Of a stretch of DNA of 64,000 bases, positions 1-8,876 are shown in pieces. The stretch comes from an uncultured Bacteroidota bacterium. GTDB taxonomy: Bacteria > Bacteroidota > Bacteroidia > Flavobacteriales_F > PHOS-HE28. The translations under genes were made by a program, and so were the position numbers. The notes beneath the pieces are model-generated. The model made no database searches, was not told the DNA's origin, and was given only the letters and a program-made list of their open reading frames with translations. How positions within the stretch are numbered: position 1 is the first letter of the stretch; each line of letters starts with the position of its first letter. Location: assembly GCA_902826215.1 (NCBI GenBank), contig CADEDY010000002.1, positions 208,814 to 272,813 of the forward strand, written 5' to 3'.

Positions 1-84
1 CTCCAAGCCGAACCAAGCCGCTACGATCACTGCAACTGCAAGGACGATCCCGACGGACCAGTTTCTCACACGGGAGGTCACCAT
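1..84 (-). CDS. Membrane protein, N-terminus only (cut by window edge)
   Basis: Reading the minus strand from an ATG at 84 gives 28 uninterrupted codons to the window edge. A short basic N-terminus (MVTSRVRNW) is followed by a hydrophobic stretch rich in Val, Ala and Ile that looks like a membrane anchor or uncleaved signal. It starts 16 bases after the stop of the small membrane protein at 101-262, on the same strand, so the two are probably co-transcribed. The family cannot be named because the rest lies outside the window. Confidence 0.5.
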   Translation of the reverse strand, partial: MVTSRVRNWSVGIVLAVAVIVAAWFGLE

Positions 85-100
85 CCGCAAAGAGCTGTGG

Positions 101-262
101 TCATGCTCGTTTTCGACCTTCCAACAAACGGAAGATGATACCGACCACGGCGACGATCAAGAGCAAGTGGATCAAACTGCCAACCACTGCTCCGAAGCCG
201 ATGAAGCCGACCAACCAGCCGATTATAAGCAAGACGATGATGATGTTGATGAGGCTGTTCAT
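101..262 (-). CDS. Small membrane protein, lmo0937 family
   Basis: This 53-residue protein is almost entirely hydrophobic: two membrane segments (about residues 4-24 and 27-45) joined by a Gly-rich turn, ending in a basic tail (LLEGRKRA). This matches the short lmo0937-type membrane proteins found widely in bacteria, sometimes stress-linked, with no established biochemical role. The reading frame stays open upstream to about 406, but the extra residues are polar, without family resemblance and without an ATG in a better place, so the ATG at 262 is chosen. It precedes another membrane gene at 1-84. Confidence 0.7.
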   Translation of the reverse strand: MNSLINIIIVLLIIGWLVGFIGFGAVVGSLIHLLLIVAVVGIIFRLLEGRKRA

Positions 263-564
263 GTTCGTGTGGTTTTGATCGGAAGGAGGCAGCCATCGTG
301 CCAAGCTAAGCCGAAGACGTTCGAACTGAAGTTGTACTACTTCGGTGTATCTCTGTTGAGGTGTTTCTTCCCCATTCGACGGTTCCTTGGGTTGTTGAGT
401 GCTCAACTAGGCTATACGCCCTGTTGAGAGAGAACACCGTACACGGCGAAACCAGAATTGCAATGGTGTGATTGAAATAGGCCCACTTCGGGACTCTCGG
501 CGATCGACGTAGACGCCGCATGTATCCACGGATCCCACTACTTTTCCGACGTGCACTCGAGGTC
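263..564. other. Intergenic stretch between divergent genes
   Basis: About 300 bases separate the divergently read small membrane gene (minus) and the secreted nuclease-like gene (plus). No convincing coding frame, RNA gene or strong hairpin was seen. It must carry both promoters, but no clean copy of the TAnnTTTG element could be assigned on either strand. Confidence 0.4.
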
Positions 565-2769
565 ATGCGTAATTCCCTCCTCATTCTGATCGGCTTTTCG
601 CTCTGTTGCTCTGCTGTCGTTCGAGCCCAGAGTGCACCTATCCTAATGGATGGTTCGTCCGATGACTGGACGAACGGCCTGTTCACATTCATCGATCCGG
701 ATGCACCAATTGGTGGCGTGGACCTGCTCAGTGTTCAGGTGTCCAATGACGACCAGTACCTGTACATCAAGTTGGCACTTGGGTCCGAGACCGACCTGCT
801 CGATGATCTGACCCCACAGACGATCCGTTTGTACATCGATGGAGACAACAATGCCTCCACAGGTACGGCGGTGCAGTCCGGTTACGGAGCAGAGCTGCAG
901 ATCCGATTCGACACGCGCACCGTGACCGAGTACTTCGGCGCGAATTCCAACGTTTCTTGGAGCACGATCGATCTGGTGCCGCTGCCTACCGTCACGAGCG
1001 ATACGTTCGAGGTCGCCATTGCTCGGAACGCGATGCCCGATGGTGTCAATGCGCTGTTCTCCTCACCCACGATCAAACTGCTTTTCAAAGAGACGGACGG
1101 AGGAGATGCTCTGCCCAATGTGGGTAGCACGTTGAGCTACACGTTCGACGAGACACCCGTTCCTGCTGCTGCCTCGATCGAGGTTGGACGTTCGGACCCA
1201 TCGTTGGTTCGGATCATGTCCTGGAACGTGCTCTCCGATGGGATCACGAATGCTTCGTTGCAAGGAAATTTCCAGCGCATGCTCGCGGCTACGTCGCCTG
1301 ACATTCTCGGATTGAGCGAGTGCGTTTCCAGTACTGCTGCGCAGGTGAAGACCAGACTGGATGCGTGGTTGCCTATCGGTGGTGCGGGTTGGAACGTTGT
1401 GAAGGACGACTTCGACATGATCGTCGCTTCGCGCTGGCCGATCCTGCAATCATGGCCCGCCCTTTCCCGGCAATTCCCAACGCTGATCGATCTGCCCGAC
1501 ACCTATGCAACGGATCTGCTCTTCACAGCGGCCCACTTGAATTGTTGCACGGCTGATGCAACTCGGCAGAATCAAGCCGATGCGTACGTTCAGTTCGTGC
1601 TGGATGCGAAGACCCCGGGTGGTGTGATCGACCTTCCAGCAGGCACACCCATGGTCTATTCCGGCGACCTGAACCTGGTGGGATATGCGCAGCAACTGAG
1701 GACCTTGGTCACCGGTGACATCCAGAACAACGCTACTTATGGTCCCGATGGTGCGATGGACTGGGACGGTACTTCTCTGGTGGATGTGGTCTGCCGACAG
1801 ACGGAAGGGCGGATGGCCTACACTTGGCGGAGCAATACGAGTGCTTATCCGAGTGGTCGATTGGATCTGCTCCTATACAGCGATGCTGTTGCTACGGTCG
1901 AAAAGTCCTTTGCGTTGCGCACAGGGATCATGTCGCCAACATCGCTGAGCGCACTCGGCCTGTTGAGCAACGATGCAACTTCTGCCAGTGATCACTTTCC
2001 GATCGTGGTGGATATGGCGATCCCTTTGAGTTCGGTCAGTTTGAATGTTCGAGCCATGCTCGAAGGTCCGTTCGATGCAGGCCTCGGATTGATGCATGAC
2101 AGCCTACGTGTGATGGGCTTGATACCGCTCAACGAACCGTACACCTTCTTAGGCTTCGGACAAGTCGGTGGAGGTGGAGAAGCAGTTGATCCGGGCGTTT
2201 TGGATCTTGCGGGTACGAATGCCGTGGTCGATTGGGTCCTTGTTGAACTGCGGGACCATAATGACCCTACCGTCATTCAGGCCACGCGATGTGGTCTGAT
2301 CCAACGAGATGGCGACATCGTGGATGCGTCCGGCTTCGGCCCTTTGAAATTCGATGTTGGACCTGGTGTCTATTTCGTTGCTGTTCGCCATCGGAACCAC
2401 TTAGGTGTGTTGACCGCGGACCCGATCACGATCGGAACCAATGCGGCATCGATCGACCTGACCGAACCGAACACGATGACATACGGTACGCAAGCGCAAA
2501 AAGCGTTGAGCGGAAGCACGGTCCTGTGGGCAGGGAACGCACGGCTAGACAACAAGTTGATCTACACTGGACAGGACAACGATCGTGATCCCTTACTTTC
2601 CCGGATCGGTGGCGTGGTGCCAACGAATGTGGCGCTGGGCTATTTCGGCGAAGATATGAACCTGGATGGACGGGTGCTCTACACGGGAGCGAACAACGAC
2701 CGCGACAGGATCCTATCGAACATCGGAGGGGTGGTTCCTACGGCAACGCGCACCGAGCAACTTCCATGA
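565..2769 (+). CDS. Secreted endonuclease/exonuclease/phosphatase-family protein with dockerin-like tail
   Basis: The 734-residue protein has a signal peptide (about residues 1-22, ending VVRAQS), then a beta-rich domain (24-200) resembling carbohydrate-binding or DOMON-like modules. An endonuclease/exonuclease/phosphatase fold follows (about 214-485): the opening RIMSWNV, the metal-binding Glu in LGLSECV, the GDLN motif and the terminal SDHFP motif are all present, so hydrolysis of nucleic-acid or other phosphodiester bonds is plausible. From about residue 492 comes a module repeatedly found at the end of secreted Flavobacteriales proteins. It closes with two repeats built around YTGxxNDRD and IGGVVPT, one containing a dockerin-like DxNxDG loop. 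The start at 565 places the signal peptide correctly; an in-frame ATG at 520 only adds polar residues. The substrate is unknown. Confidence 0.75.
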   Translation: MRNSLLILIGFSLCCSAVVRAQSAPILMDGSSDDWTNGLFTFIDPDAPIGGVDLLSVQVSNDDQYLYIKLALGSETDLLDDLTPQTIRLYIDGDNNASTGTAVQSGYGAELQIRFDTRTVTEYFGANSNVSWSTIDLVPLPTVTSDTFEVAIARNAMPDGVNALFSSPTIKLLFKETDGGDALPNVGSTLSYTFDETPVPAAASIEVGRSDPSLVRIMSWNVLSDGITNASLQGNFQRMLAATSPDILGLSECVSSTAAQVKTRLDAWLPIGGAGWNVVKDDFDMIVASRWPILQSWPALSRQFPTLIDLPDTYATDLLFTAAHLNCCTADATRQNQADAYVQFVLDAKTPGGVIDLPAGTPMVYSGDLNLVGYAQQLRTLVTGDIQNNATYGPDGAMDWDGTSLVDVVCRQTEGRMAYTWRSNTSAYPSGRLDLLLYSDAVATVEKSFALRTGIMSPTSLSALGLLSNDATSASDHFPIVVDMAIPLSSVSLNVRAMLEGPFDAGLGLMHDSLRVMGLIPLNEPYTFLGFGQVGGGGEAVDPGVLDLAGTNAVVDWVLVELRDHNDPTVIQATRCGLIQRDGDIVDASGFGPLKFDVGPGVYFVAVRHRNHLGVLTADPITIGTNAASIDLTEPNTMTYGTQAQKALSGSTVLWAGNARLDNKLIYTGQDNDRDPLLSRIGGVVPTNVALGYFGEDMNLDGRVLYTGANNDRDRILSNIGGVVPTATRTEQLP

Positions 2770-2821
2770 AGCCGATTCCCGCAAGGGGTGTAGGAGATGC
2801 TATCGGTTGAATGCCTTGGTA

Positions 2822-5152
2822 TCACCAGCGGTCAAGGAATGCCCGGATCTTGCGGTTCACCAATGCCTCATCGTAAGGCAGCGTGTATTCATCCTTAGGG
2901 AACAGGTCCGTATTGATCTCTTTCTTCGTTGAAGCTGAAAGCTCCAGAAGCACGAGCTTTGATTCCAGTGGGCCCACTAAACTGTCCACAGAGATGCCTG
3001 CTCGAGCGAAGTGGTCCAACGTGTACGGGTCATGCATGCGCTGCCTGATGGCGGCCCAGTCCAGAGAGATCGGTGAATCGCTGCCGATGAGCAGGAAGCC
3101 TTCCACTGAAGCAATGTGCGGGAACACTTCCCGGAAGGTGTTGAATACCCGTGGCGTAGGGCACCAAGTAACGGCCAGGCCGCTGGGCTTCAAACGGGAG
3201 CGGAGCAATTGAAAGTACTCCTTTGAGTAGATGTTCCCCGAGAAAGCAGAACTGGGGCGCAAGGCATCGGCCTCGATCACGTCGTAGAGGTCGGTCATCG
3301 TGGTGAGTTGGTAGCGTCCGTCGTGCGTGATCAGTCGAAGGCGCGGATCGTCCAGTGCTTCCAGGACGGCCCTGTCCTCGAAGCGTGTGGCATAGGTCCG
3401 AAGCACATCGGGCTGGTTGCTCATGATCTCGAAGCACACGATCTCCTTGGTCTCCGCTCGGCAGGCCATGCCGTGCAAGGTGCCAGCTGAGCCAAGCCCG
3501 ATCACCGCGATGGAGCGCGGAGCCGGATGTAACAGCACGCCCATCGCCCCTAACTGCGAATGAATGGGGTCCTTCCTGTATGGCATACTGCTTTGTCCAA
3601 GCCCATTCGCGAAAACGATACCGGCCATGGAACCGTGGTGTTCCAACCGTTTGATGATCGAAAGGCCCGATTCGTTCTCTTGATGGATGAAACGGTCTTC
3701 TTCGGCCATGCCATTCAGCGTGCGCCAGAAGTCGAAGTCGCCGGGCAATGCAACAACCACCGTGAGCACGACCAAGGTCAGGATAGCAGCCCGCCCAAGG
3801 CGCGCATGGCCGCGGATCAGCAAGACGACCACATAGATCAGCCCAATGGCGGTCAGCACCTTCAAAAGCACTGCAGTGCCCAGTATGTTGAATCCGACCC
3901 AGGTGACCAACCAGGCCCCTGCTGCGGAACCCACGATATTGACGAATTGCAGCCAACCCAATCTGCGGCCTACCTCTTCCCAACGGTCCTGGATCAACGA
4001 TTGTGAAACCGCAAAGCTCACACCCATTAGGAAAGTGGGGACGGCCATGAGGAAGAGCGGAATGAGAACGTAGACCGGCACCGCGATGCGCATGGTGAAG
4101 TTCGGTTCGTAGCTCTGGAAATAGTCCCAGAGGAAACGCAGCACATCCCATTCATGGATGAGGCCTAAGAAGAGCAGGAAGGAGGCACCGGTGTAGACAT
4201 ATAGGGTCAATTGGGCACGAAGGAATAGCCGCTCGCGCGCTTGGGTACCTGCGAACCTGGTCCAACGCGTTCCTGCTATGGTGCCGAAGGCCATGCATCC
4301 CAAGTAAATGGCCAATAGAATGGAGAACGTCAGGGAGACCGATTTGATCAAGGCCTCCAACACTCGGAACCAGATCAATTCCAAGGAGAGGGCTGCAAAA
4401 CCGGACAACGCATATTGCATGGACCAGGTGACCAATGTCCGCGATCCTCGCTTTGCATGCTTTCCCGTGGGTCTATCAGCAGTGGTCTGCACTTTTTGAG
4501 CAGGTATGCGTTTGCCCAGCCACCAAGCTCCAAAAGCGCATACGCCATTGCAGAACACGCCAACCCATAGTGCATCGTGGTAGCCCAACGTGCGAACGAG
4601 CAGTACGCCGGTCACCAAAGCACCTACTGCGGCACCCAAGGTGTTCACGAAGTAGAGCTTACCGATGTAGCGCGCTTGGTCGTCCAGGGAGCCCAAGTGA
4701 TACGCTCGCGCCAGCAGCGGCAGGGAAATACCCATCAGAAAGGTGGGCACGACGAGCACGCCCACCACCACCAAGTACAGCAGCACCGTGTTATTGCCAG
4801 TGCGGGGTCCGTTCAAGTACAACCAGTCGTAAAGGATCGCTTTGCTTCCAACCGCGAAGAGCAATATGCCAACCTCAGCGAGAACGAAGAGCAATAGGTT
4901 GCGCTTGGGGGACCTGTGGTCGGCCAACTTGCCACCCATCAGATAACCCAAGCCCAAGCCGGACATGAATGCTGTCACGATAAGGCTGATGCTGACCGTA
5001 TCGGAGCCCGTGTAGAACACCAACATGCGCTGCCAGATCACCTGATACAGCAAGGCGGCGAAACCAGAGAGGAAGAACAGGACCAGCAGCATTCGCATGG
5101 ACCACTTGGATGTAGCAGCTTGCTCGCCGAGGCGATCGAAGGAGGTTGCCAT
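2822..5152 (-). CDS. Fused transporter-like / spermidine-synthase-like membrane protein
   Basis: The 776-residue protein has an N-terminal membrane half of about 10-14 segments with major-facilitator-like repeats (two copies of a PTFLMG loop), followed from about residue 480 by a cytoplasmic Rossmann domain of the polyamine synthase type. That domain keeps a glycine loop (VIGLGSAG), an acidic residue after the next strand (CFEI) and a DGR motif, but lacks the classic GGGDG, so true spermidine synthase activity is uncertain. The frame is open to an ATG at 5260, but a perfect 11-bp hairpin lies between there and 5152, and a -7-like element (5165-5172) sits just before the ATG at 5152. That start is therefore preferred. 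The gene follows lepA on the same strand. Confidence 0.75.
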   Translation of the reverse strand: MATSFDRLGEQAATSKWSMRMLLVLFFLSGFAALLYQVIWQRMLVFYTGSDTVSISLIVTAFMSGLGLGYLMGGKLADHRSPKRNLLLFVLAEVGILLFAVGSKAILYDWLYLNGPRTGNNTVLLYLVVVGVLVVPTFLMGISLPLLARAYHLGSLDDQARYIGKLYFVNTLGAAVGALVTGVLLVRTLGYHDALWVGVFCNGVCAFGAWWLGKRIPAQKVQTTADRPTGKHAKRGSRTLVTWSMQYALSGFAALSLELIWFRVLEALIKSVSLTFSILLAIYLGCMAFGTIAGTRWTRFAGTQARERLFLRAQLTLYVYTGASFLLFLGLIHEWDVLRFLWDYFQSYEPNFTMRIAVPVYVLIPLFLMAVPTFLMGVSFAVSQSLIQDRWEEVGRRLGWLQFVNIVGSAAGAWLVTWVGFNILGTAVLLKVLTAIGLIYVVVLLIRGHARLGRAAILTLVVLTVVVALPGDFDFWRTLNGMAEEDRFIHQENESGLSIIKRLEHHGSMAGIVFANGLGQSSMPYRKDPIHSQLGAMGVLLHPAPRSIAVIGLGSAGTLHGMACRAETKEIVCFEIMSNQPDVLRTYATRFEDRAVLEALDDPRLRLITHDGRYQLTTMTDLYDVIEADALRPSSAFSGNIYSKEYFQLLRSRLKPSGLAVTWCPTPRVFNTFREVFPHIASVEGFLLIGSDSPISLDWAAIRQRMHDPYTLDHFARAGISVDSLVGPLESKLVLLELSASTKKEINTDLFPKDEYTLPYDEALVNRKIRAFLDRW

Positions 5153-5164
5153 GCCTGCGTGGGC

Positions 5165-5172
5165 GAAAGATA
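5165..5172 (-). promoter_or_regulatory. -7 promoter element (TATCTTTC) for the transporter/SpeE-like gene
   Basis: Read on the minus strand this is TATCTTTC, one base from the Bacteroidota TAnnTTTG consensus, and it ends 12 bases before the ATG at 5152. It lies after the hairpin that follows lepA, which suggests a separate promoter. Confidence 0.45.
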
Positions 5173-5227
5173 TCCGCAGAGCGGCTCTCGACCAAAGGTC
5201 CACGACGATCGTTCTGGCGGATCGGCC

Positions 5228-5255
5228 TCGGAGTTCCAGAAAGTTGGAACTCCGA
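5228..5255 (-). terminator. Perfect 11-bp hairpin after lepA
   Basis: The arms TCGGAGTTCCA (5228-5238) and TGGAACTCCGA (5245-5255) pair perfectly around a 6-base loop. The hairpin begins about 15 bases after the lepA stop codon. There is no following T-run, so it may be a processing or stability structure rather than a classic intrinsic terminator. Confidence 0.5.
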
Positions 5256-5270
5256 AACATCTTGTTCCGC

Positions 5271-7058
5271 TCAATCCAACTTCAGCACCGCGAGGAACGC
5301 ATCCTGAGGAACCTCCACGGAGCCCACTTGGCGCATCCGCTTCTTTCCCTCTTTCTGTTTCTCCAGCAACTTGCGCTTCCGGCTGATGTCACCGCCGTAG
5401 CACTTCGCGGTCACGTCCTTCCGAAGCGCCTTCACGGTTTCCCGGGCTACGATCTTGGCACCGATGGCCGCTTGGATCGGGATGTCGAATTGCTGACGCG
5501 GCAGGAGTTCCTTCAGCTTGCTGCACATTTTCTTGCCCAACTCGTGCGCGTGGTCGCGGTGGATCAACGCACTTAGCGCATCGACCTTCTCGCTGTTCAG
5601 CAGGATATCCAACTTGATCAGATCGCTTTCCTTGAAGCCGATCGGGTGGTAGTCGAAACTGGCGTAGCCGCGGCTGATCGATTTCAACTTGTCGTAGAAG
5701 TCGAACACGACTTCACCCAATGGCAGTTCGAAGGTGAGTTCCACCCGGTCCGTGGTGAGGTAGTTCTGCCCGACGAGCATGCCACGCTTCTCGATGCACA
5801 ACGTCATGATCGAACCCGTGTACTCACTTTTCGTGATGACCTGCGCCTTGATGTAAGGCTCTTGGATAGTGTCGATGTGCATCACCTCAGGCAACTCGCT
5901 CGGGTTGTGCACATTGATCACATCGCCATTGGTCTTCGTCACGATATAGCCCACGTTCGGAACCGTGGTGATCACGGTCATGTTGAACTCACGCTCCAAT
6001 CGCTCCTGGATGATCTCCATGTGCAACAGACCGAGGAATCCACAGCGGAAACCGAAGCCCAATGCCGCGCTGCTTTCCGGTGTCCATGTGAGGCTGGCAT
6101 CGTTGAGCTGCAGCTTTTCCATGGCATCCCGCAACTCCTCGTACTCGTCGGTATCCACCGGGAAAATGCCCGCCCACACCATCGGTTTCACGTCCTCGAA
6201 ACCCTTGATGCCTTCGGCGCACGGGCGGTCCTTGTGCGTGATCGTATCGCCCACCTTCACTTCGCTGGCGGTCTTGATCCCGCTGATGATGTAGCCTACG
6301 TCGCCGGCCCGCACTTCGGGTTTCGGCTTGATCTCCATCTTCAGGCAGCCCACCTCATCGGCATCGTAGACCACGCCGGTGTTGAAGAACTTCACCTTGT
6401 CGCCTTTCTTCAGCACCCCGTTCATCACCCGGAAATAGGCGATGATCCCACGGAATGGATTGAAGACACTGTCGAAGATCAACGCTTGCAGAGGCGCTTC
6501 CGGATCACCTTTTGGCGCTGGCACACGCTCCACGATGGCCTCCAGCACCTTGTCCACGCCGAGGCCTGTCTTGCCGCTTGCACTGAGGATGTCCTCCAGC
6601 TTGCAGCCGATCAGGTCCACTATCTGGTCCTTCACCTCTTCCGGATTGGCGCTGGGCAGATCCATTTTGTTGAGCACTGGAATGATCTCCAGATCGTGCT
6701 CCAGTGCCAGATATAGGTTGCTGATGGTCTGCGCCTGGATCCCCTGGGTGGCGTCCACGATCAGGAGTGCTCCTTCGCATGCCGCGATGGAGCGGCTCAC
6801 CTCGTAGCTGAAGTCCACGTGGCCCGGGGTGTCGATCAGGTTCAGGATGTACTTCTGCCCGTTCAGGGTGTAGTCCATCTGGATCGCCTTGCTCTTGATC
6901 GTGATGCCGCGCTCGCGCTCCAGGTCCATGTCGTCCAGGTTCTGCGCCTGCATGTCGCGGTCGGCGATGGTGCCGGTCATGTGCAGAAGTCGATCGGCCA
7001 AGGTGCTCTTACCGTGGTCGATGTGGGCGATGATGCAGAAATTGCGAATGTGCTCCAT
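5271..7058 (-). CDS. lepA: Elongation factor 4 (LepA), back-translocating GTPase
   Basis: The 595-residue protein is full length for LepA. The GTPase motifs are plain: the P-loop AHIDHGKST near residue 10, RGITI in switch I, DTPGHVDF and NKMD. The C-terminal LepA-specific region ends in the basic [19 protein letters not shown] stretch. LepA binds the ribosome and helps assembly or resolves stalled translocation. The ATG at 7058 starts exactly at the family's usual position ([17 protein letters not shown]); the frame continues upstream with unrelated residues. A -7 element (TACCTTCG) lies at 7101-7108. The sigma-factor gene diverges from it. Confidence 0.97.
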   Translation of the reverse strand: MEHIRNFCIIAHIDHGKSTLADRLLHMTGTIADRDMQAQNLDDMDLERERGITIKSKAIQMDYTLNGQKYILNLIDTPGHVDFSYEVSRSIAACEGALLIVDATQGIQAQTISNLYLALEHDLEIIPVLNKMDLPSANPEEVKDQIVDLIGCKLEDILSASGKTGLGVDKVLEAIVERVPAPKGDPEAPLQALIFDSVFNPFRGIIAYFRVMNGVLKKGDKVKFFNTGVVYDADEVGCLKMEIKPKPEVRAGDVGYIISGIKTASEVKVGDTITHKDRPCAEGIKGFEDVKPMVWAGIFPVDTDEYEELRDAMEKLQLNDASLTWTPESSAALGFGFRCGFLGLLHMEIIQERLEREFNMTVITTVPNVGYIVTKTNGDVINVHNPSELPEVMHIDTIQEPYIKAQVITKSEYTGSIMTLCIEKRGMLVGQNYLTTDRVELTFELPLGEVVFDFYDKLKSISRGYASFDYHPIGFKESDLIKLDILLNSEKVDALSALIHRDHAHELGKKMCSKLKELLPRQQFDIPIQAAIGAKIVARETVKALRKDVTAKCYGGDISRKRKLLEKQKEGKKRMRQVGSVEVPQDAFLAVLKLD

Positions 7059-7100
7059 GGGGTCCTCGTGGCCGATCCGGCGGATGGCCGAAAAAGTTCG

Positions 7101-7108
7101 CGAAGGTA
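7101..7108 (-). promoter_or_regulatory. -7 promoter element (TACCTTCG) for lepA
   Basis: The minus-strand sequence TACCTTCG fits the Bacteroidota TAnnTTTG/TAnnTTCG element and ends 42 bases before the lepA ATG. A good -33 TTG partner was not seen. Confidence 0.5.
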
Positions 7109-7207
7109 GCCGATCGCCGGGCGCTTGCAGGTGCTGCGTAACTTGCACTGGATGGACGGTTATGGCTTTGGGCAACTTTTCCCTTGCGGATCGCATCATT
7201 CACGTGG

Positions 7208-7771
7208 ATGGCCCTAACGGATGAACAACTCGTTCTAGGTTGCGTCAAGGGTGATCCTGTGGCACAAAAGGCTCTGTATCAGGAGTTTTCGCGGAAAATG
7301 ATGAGCATCTGCATGCGGTATGCCAACAGCAGGGATCAGGCCCAGGATATTCTCCAGGACGGGTTCGTGAAGGTGTTCCAAAAGATGGATCACTACCGGG
7401 GCGAAGGCCCTTTGGGTGGCTGGATCGCTCGCACCATGGTCAATACGGCCTTGGATCATATCCGCCGGAACAAGCCATACGATCACAGTTTGGACCTCAC
7501 GGAAGCGGAGCACCTGCACAGTGAGGACGAGCACGTGCTTTCCGACATGAGCACGAGCGAGCTGATGGACCTGATCCAGGCTCTCCCGATGGGTTATCGG
7601 ACGGTATTCAATCTGTTCGCCATCGAGGGTTATCCGCACAAGGAGATCGCCGATATGCTCGGGATCTCGGAGAACACCTCGAAATCGCAATTCATGAAAG
7701 CGCGGGCCTACCTGCGCAAGTTGCTGCCCAAACATTTGGCAGCGCAATACGGGCAAGTGCATGAAGGATAG
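7208..7771 (+). CDS. ECF-type RNA polymerase sigma factor
   Basis: The 187-residue protein has the two-domain layout of extracytoplasmic-function sigma factors. Region 2 (about residues 10-80) includes the RDQAQDILQDGFVKVF core-binding helix and the following -10-recognition segment. Region 4 (about 120-175) contains LPMGYRTVFNLFAIEGYPHKEIADMLGIS, split here by family-typical features, followed by the DNA-recognition helix STSKSQ-like segment. ATG 7208 is chosen over an ATG at 7184, which adds eight residues. Its last 11 bases overlap the start of the next gene, a membrane protein with an anti-sigma-like N-terminus, so the pair is translationally coupled. The regulon is unknown. Confidence 0.9.
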   Translation: MALTDEQLVLGCVKGDPVAQKALYQEFSRKMMSICMRYANSRDQAQDILQDGFVKVFQKMDHYRGEGPLGGWIARTMVNTALDHIRRNKPYDHSLDLTEAEHLHSEDEHVLSDMSTSELMDLIQALPMGYRTVFNLFAIEGYPHKEIADMLGISENTSKSQFMKARAYLRKLLPKHLAAQYGQVHEG

Positions 7772-8789
7772 CGTCAATAGCCTTTTCCAACAGCGGTTCC
7801 AAGGGCATGAGATGCCCGTGGATCCAAGCGTTTGGGCCGGAATCGAAAGCCAGGTCGGTGTGCCTGTTGCTGACGGCGTGAATGACCTCTTCCGGGACCG
7901 GTTCCAAGGACATGAGATGGCGGTGGACCCAGCCGTATGGAGCGGCATCAGCAGTCAGCTGGGGCACACGGCTGTTGTAGGGACCACAGTGGGAACGATG
8001 CTCGGCTGGGCAGCTGCGAGTTCAGCTATTGTGTTGACGGGAGTTGCTGGTTTTTACTGGTTGAACGAACCTCCAGGTTCCAGTCAGATCGCTGTATCAG
8101 CTCCGGCGATCGAACATGTTGAAGTAGCTGAAGCTCCGGACTTGAAGGAGACAAACCCAGCTTCATTTGAAGTTGAGGCTGCCCTCAAAGACTTCAAAAC
8201 ATCGCCGGCAAACGTGGATGGGCTTGCCGGGTCCTTGGACCCTAAGAACGGTGGTGAACGTGTTGATAGGCCCCTACCACCGGTGCGAATGCAACCCCTG
8301 CCTAGCATTGGTGAAAATGATCTTAGCCCTGCTATCGATCCCATCGACGAGCGGACTCGCGAGGGCACTGCCCGTGTGGAGAGCATAATCCAAGAGTTGA
8401 CGACTAAAGCCCAGATGGAAGCGAAAGCGCGGAAAGAGGAGGACAGGGAAGATGAAAACGGTGATGAGTTCAGATCCGGTCCGAACTCACTATCATTGAG
8501 CCAAACCACTCTGCCTGAGTTATACATACCCAATACGTTCACGCCCAACGGAGACCAGCTCAACGATACCTACTATGTCGTAAAGGTCCCTGAGTACGAG
8601 ACGATGATCCTTCGTGTCTATTCTGTCCAGAACGGGCGCCTTGTGTTCAGTACGAATAGTGGGGAACCATGGACCGGAGTGGGCTGTGAAGATGGGATGT
8701 ACATGGTGGCTGTGGAAGTGGTGACCAGAGATGGGCGAACCGTCAGCGAAGGCAAGGTCGTTTGGCTTAACAGGAGTCCGATGAATTGA
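7761..8789 (+). CDS. Anti-sigma-like membrane protein with gliding/T9SS-type C-terminal domain
   Basis: The 342-residue protein overlaps the sigma factor gene by 11 bases. Residues 6-31 and 41-66 are near-identical copies of a motif (pattern LFxxRFQGHEMxVDPxVWxGI). Single copies of similar motifs occur at the N-termini of proteins encoded after ECF sigma factors in Bacteroidota. One membrane segment (about 73-100) is followed by a charged, probably periplasmic linker (101-250). The end (251-337) is the domain otherwise found at the tail of T9SS cargo: YIPNTFTPNGDQLNDTY, then a beta-sandwich. I infer an anti-sigma factor with a periplasmic sensing or sorting-type domain. It is not a recognised named gene. 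Confidence 0.75.
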   Translation: MKDSVNSLFQQRFQGHEMPVDPSVWAGIESQVGVPVADGVNDLFRDRFQGHEMAVDPAVWSGISSQLGHTAVVGTTVGTMLGWAAASSAIVLTGVAGFYWLNEPPGSSQIAVSAPAIEHVEVAEAPDLKETNPASFEVEAALKDFKTSPANVDGLAGSLDPKNGGERVDRPLPPVRMQPLPSIGENDLSPAIDPIDERTREGTARVESIIQELTTKAQMEAKARKEEDREDENGDEFRSGPNSLSLSQTTLPELYIPNTFTPNGDQLNDTYYVVKVPEYETMILRVYSVQNGRLVFSTNSGEPWTGVGCEDGMYMVAVEVVTRDGRTVSEGKVVWLNRSPMN

Positions 8790-8813
8790 CCATCGCCGAT
8801 CTCGGAAAGAAGT

Positions 8814-8821
8814 TAAGTTTG
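8814..8821 (+). promoter_or_regulatory. -7 promoter element (TAAGTTTG) for the 848-residue surface protein
   Basis: TAAGTTTG matches TAnnTTTG exactly and lies 55 bases before the ATG at 8877. The best upstream TTG (8786-8788) is spaced a little too far to be a standard -33 element. Confidence 0.45.
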
Positions 8822-8876
8822 GCAGCCGATACGAACAGGTGTTCATAACATTGTTCCAAGAGGTAGGATAAGCGCA

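Noticed and set aside
285..290. GGAAGGAGG as a ribosome binding site
   Set aside because: It lies on the wrong strand for the neighbouring gene, and no start codon follows at a useful distance; genes here generally lack Shine-Dalgarno sites.
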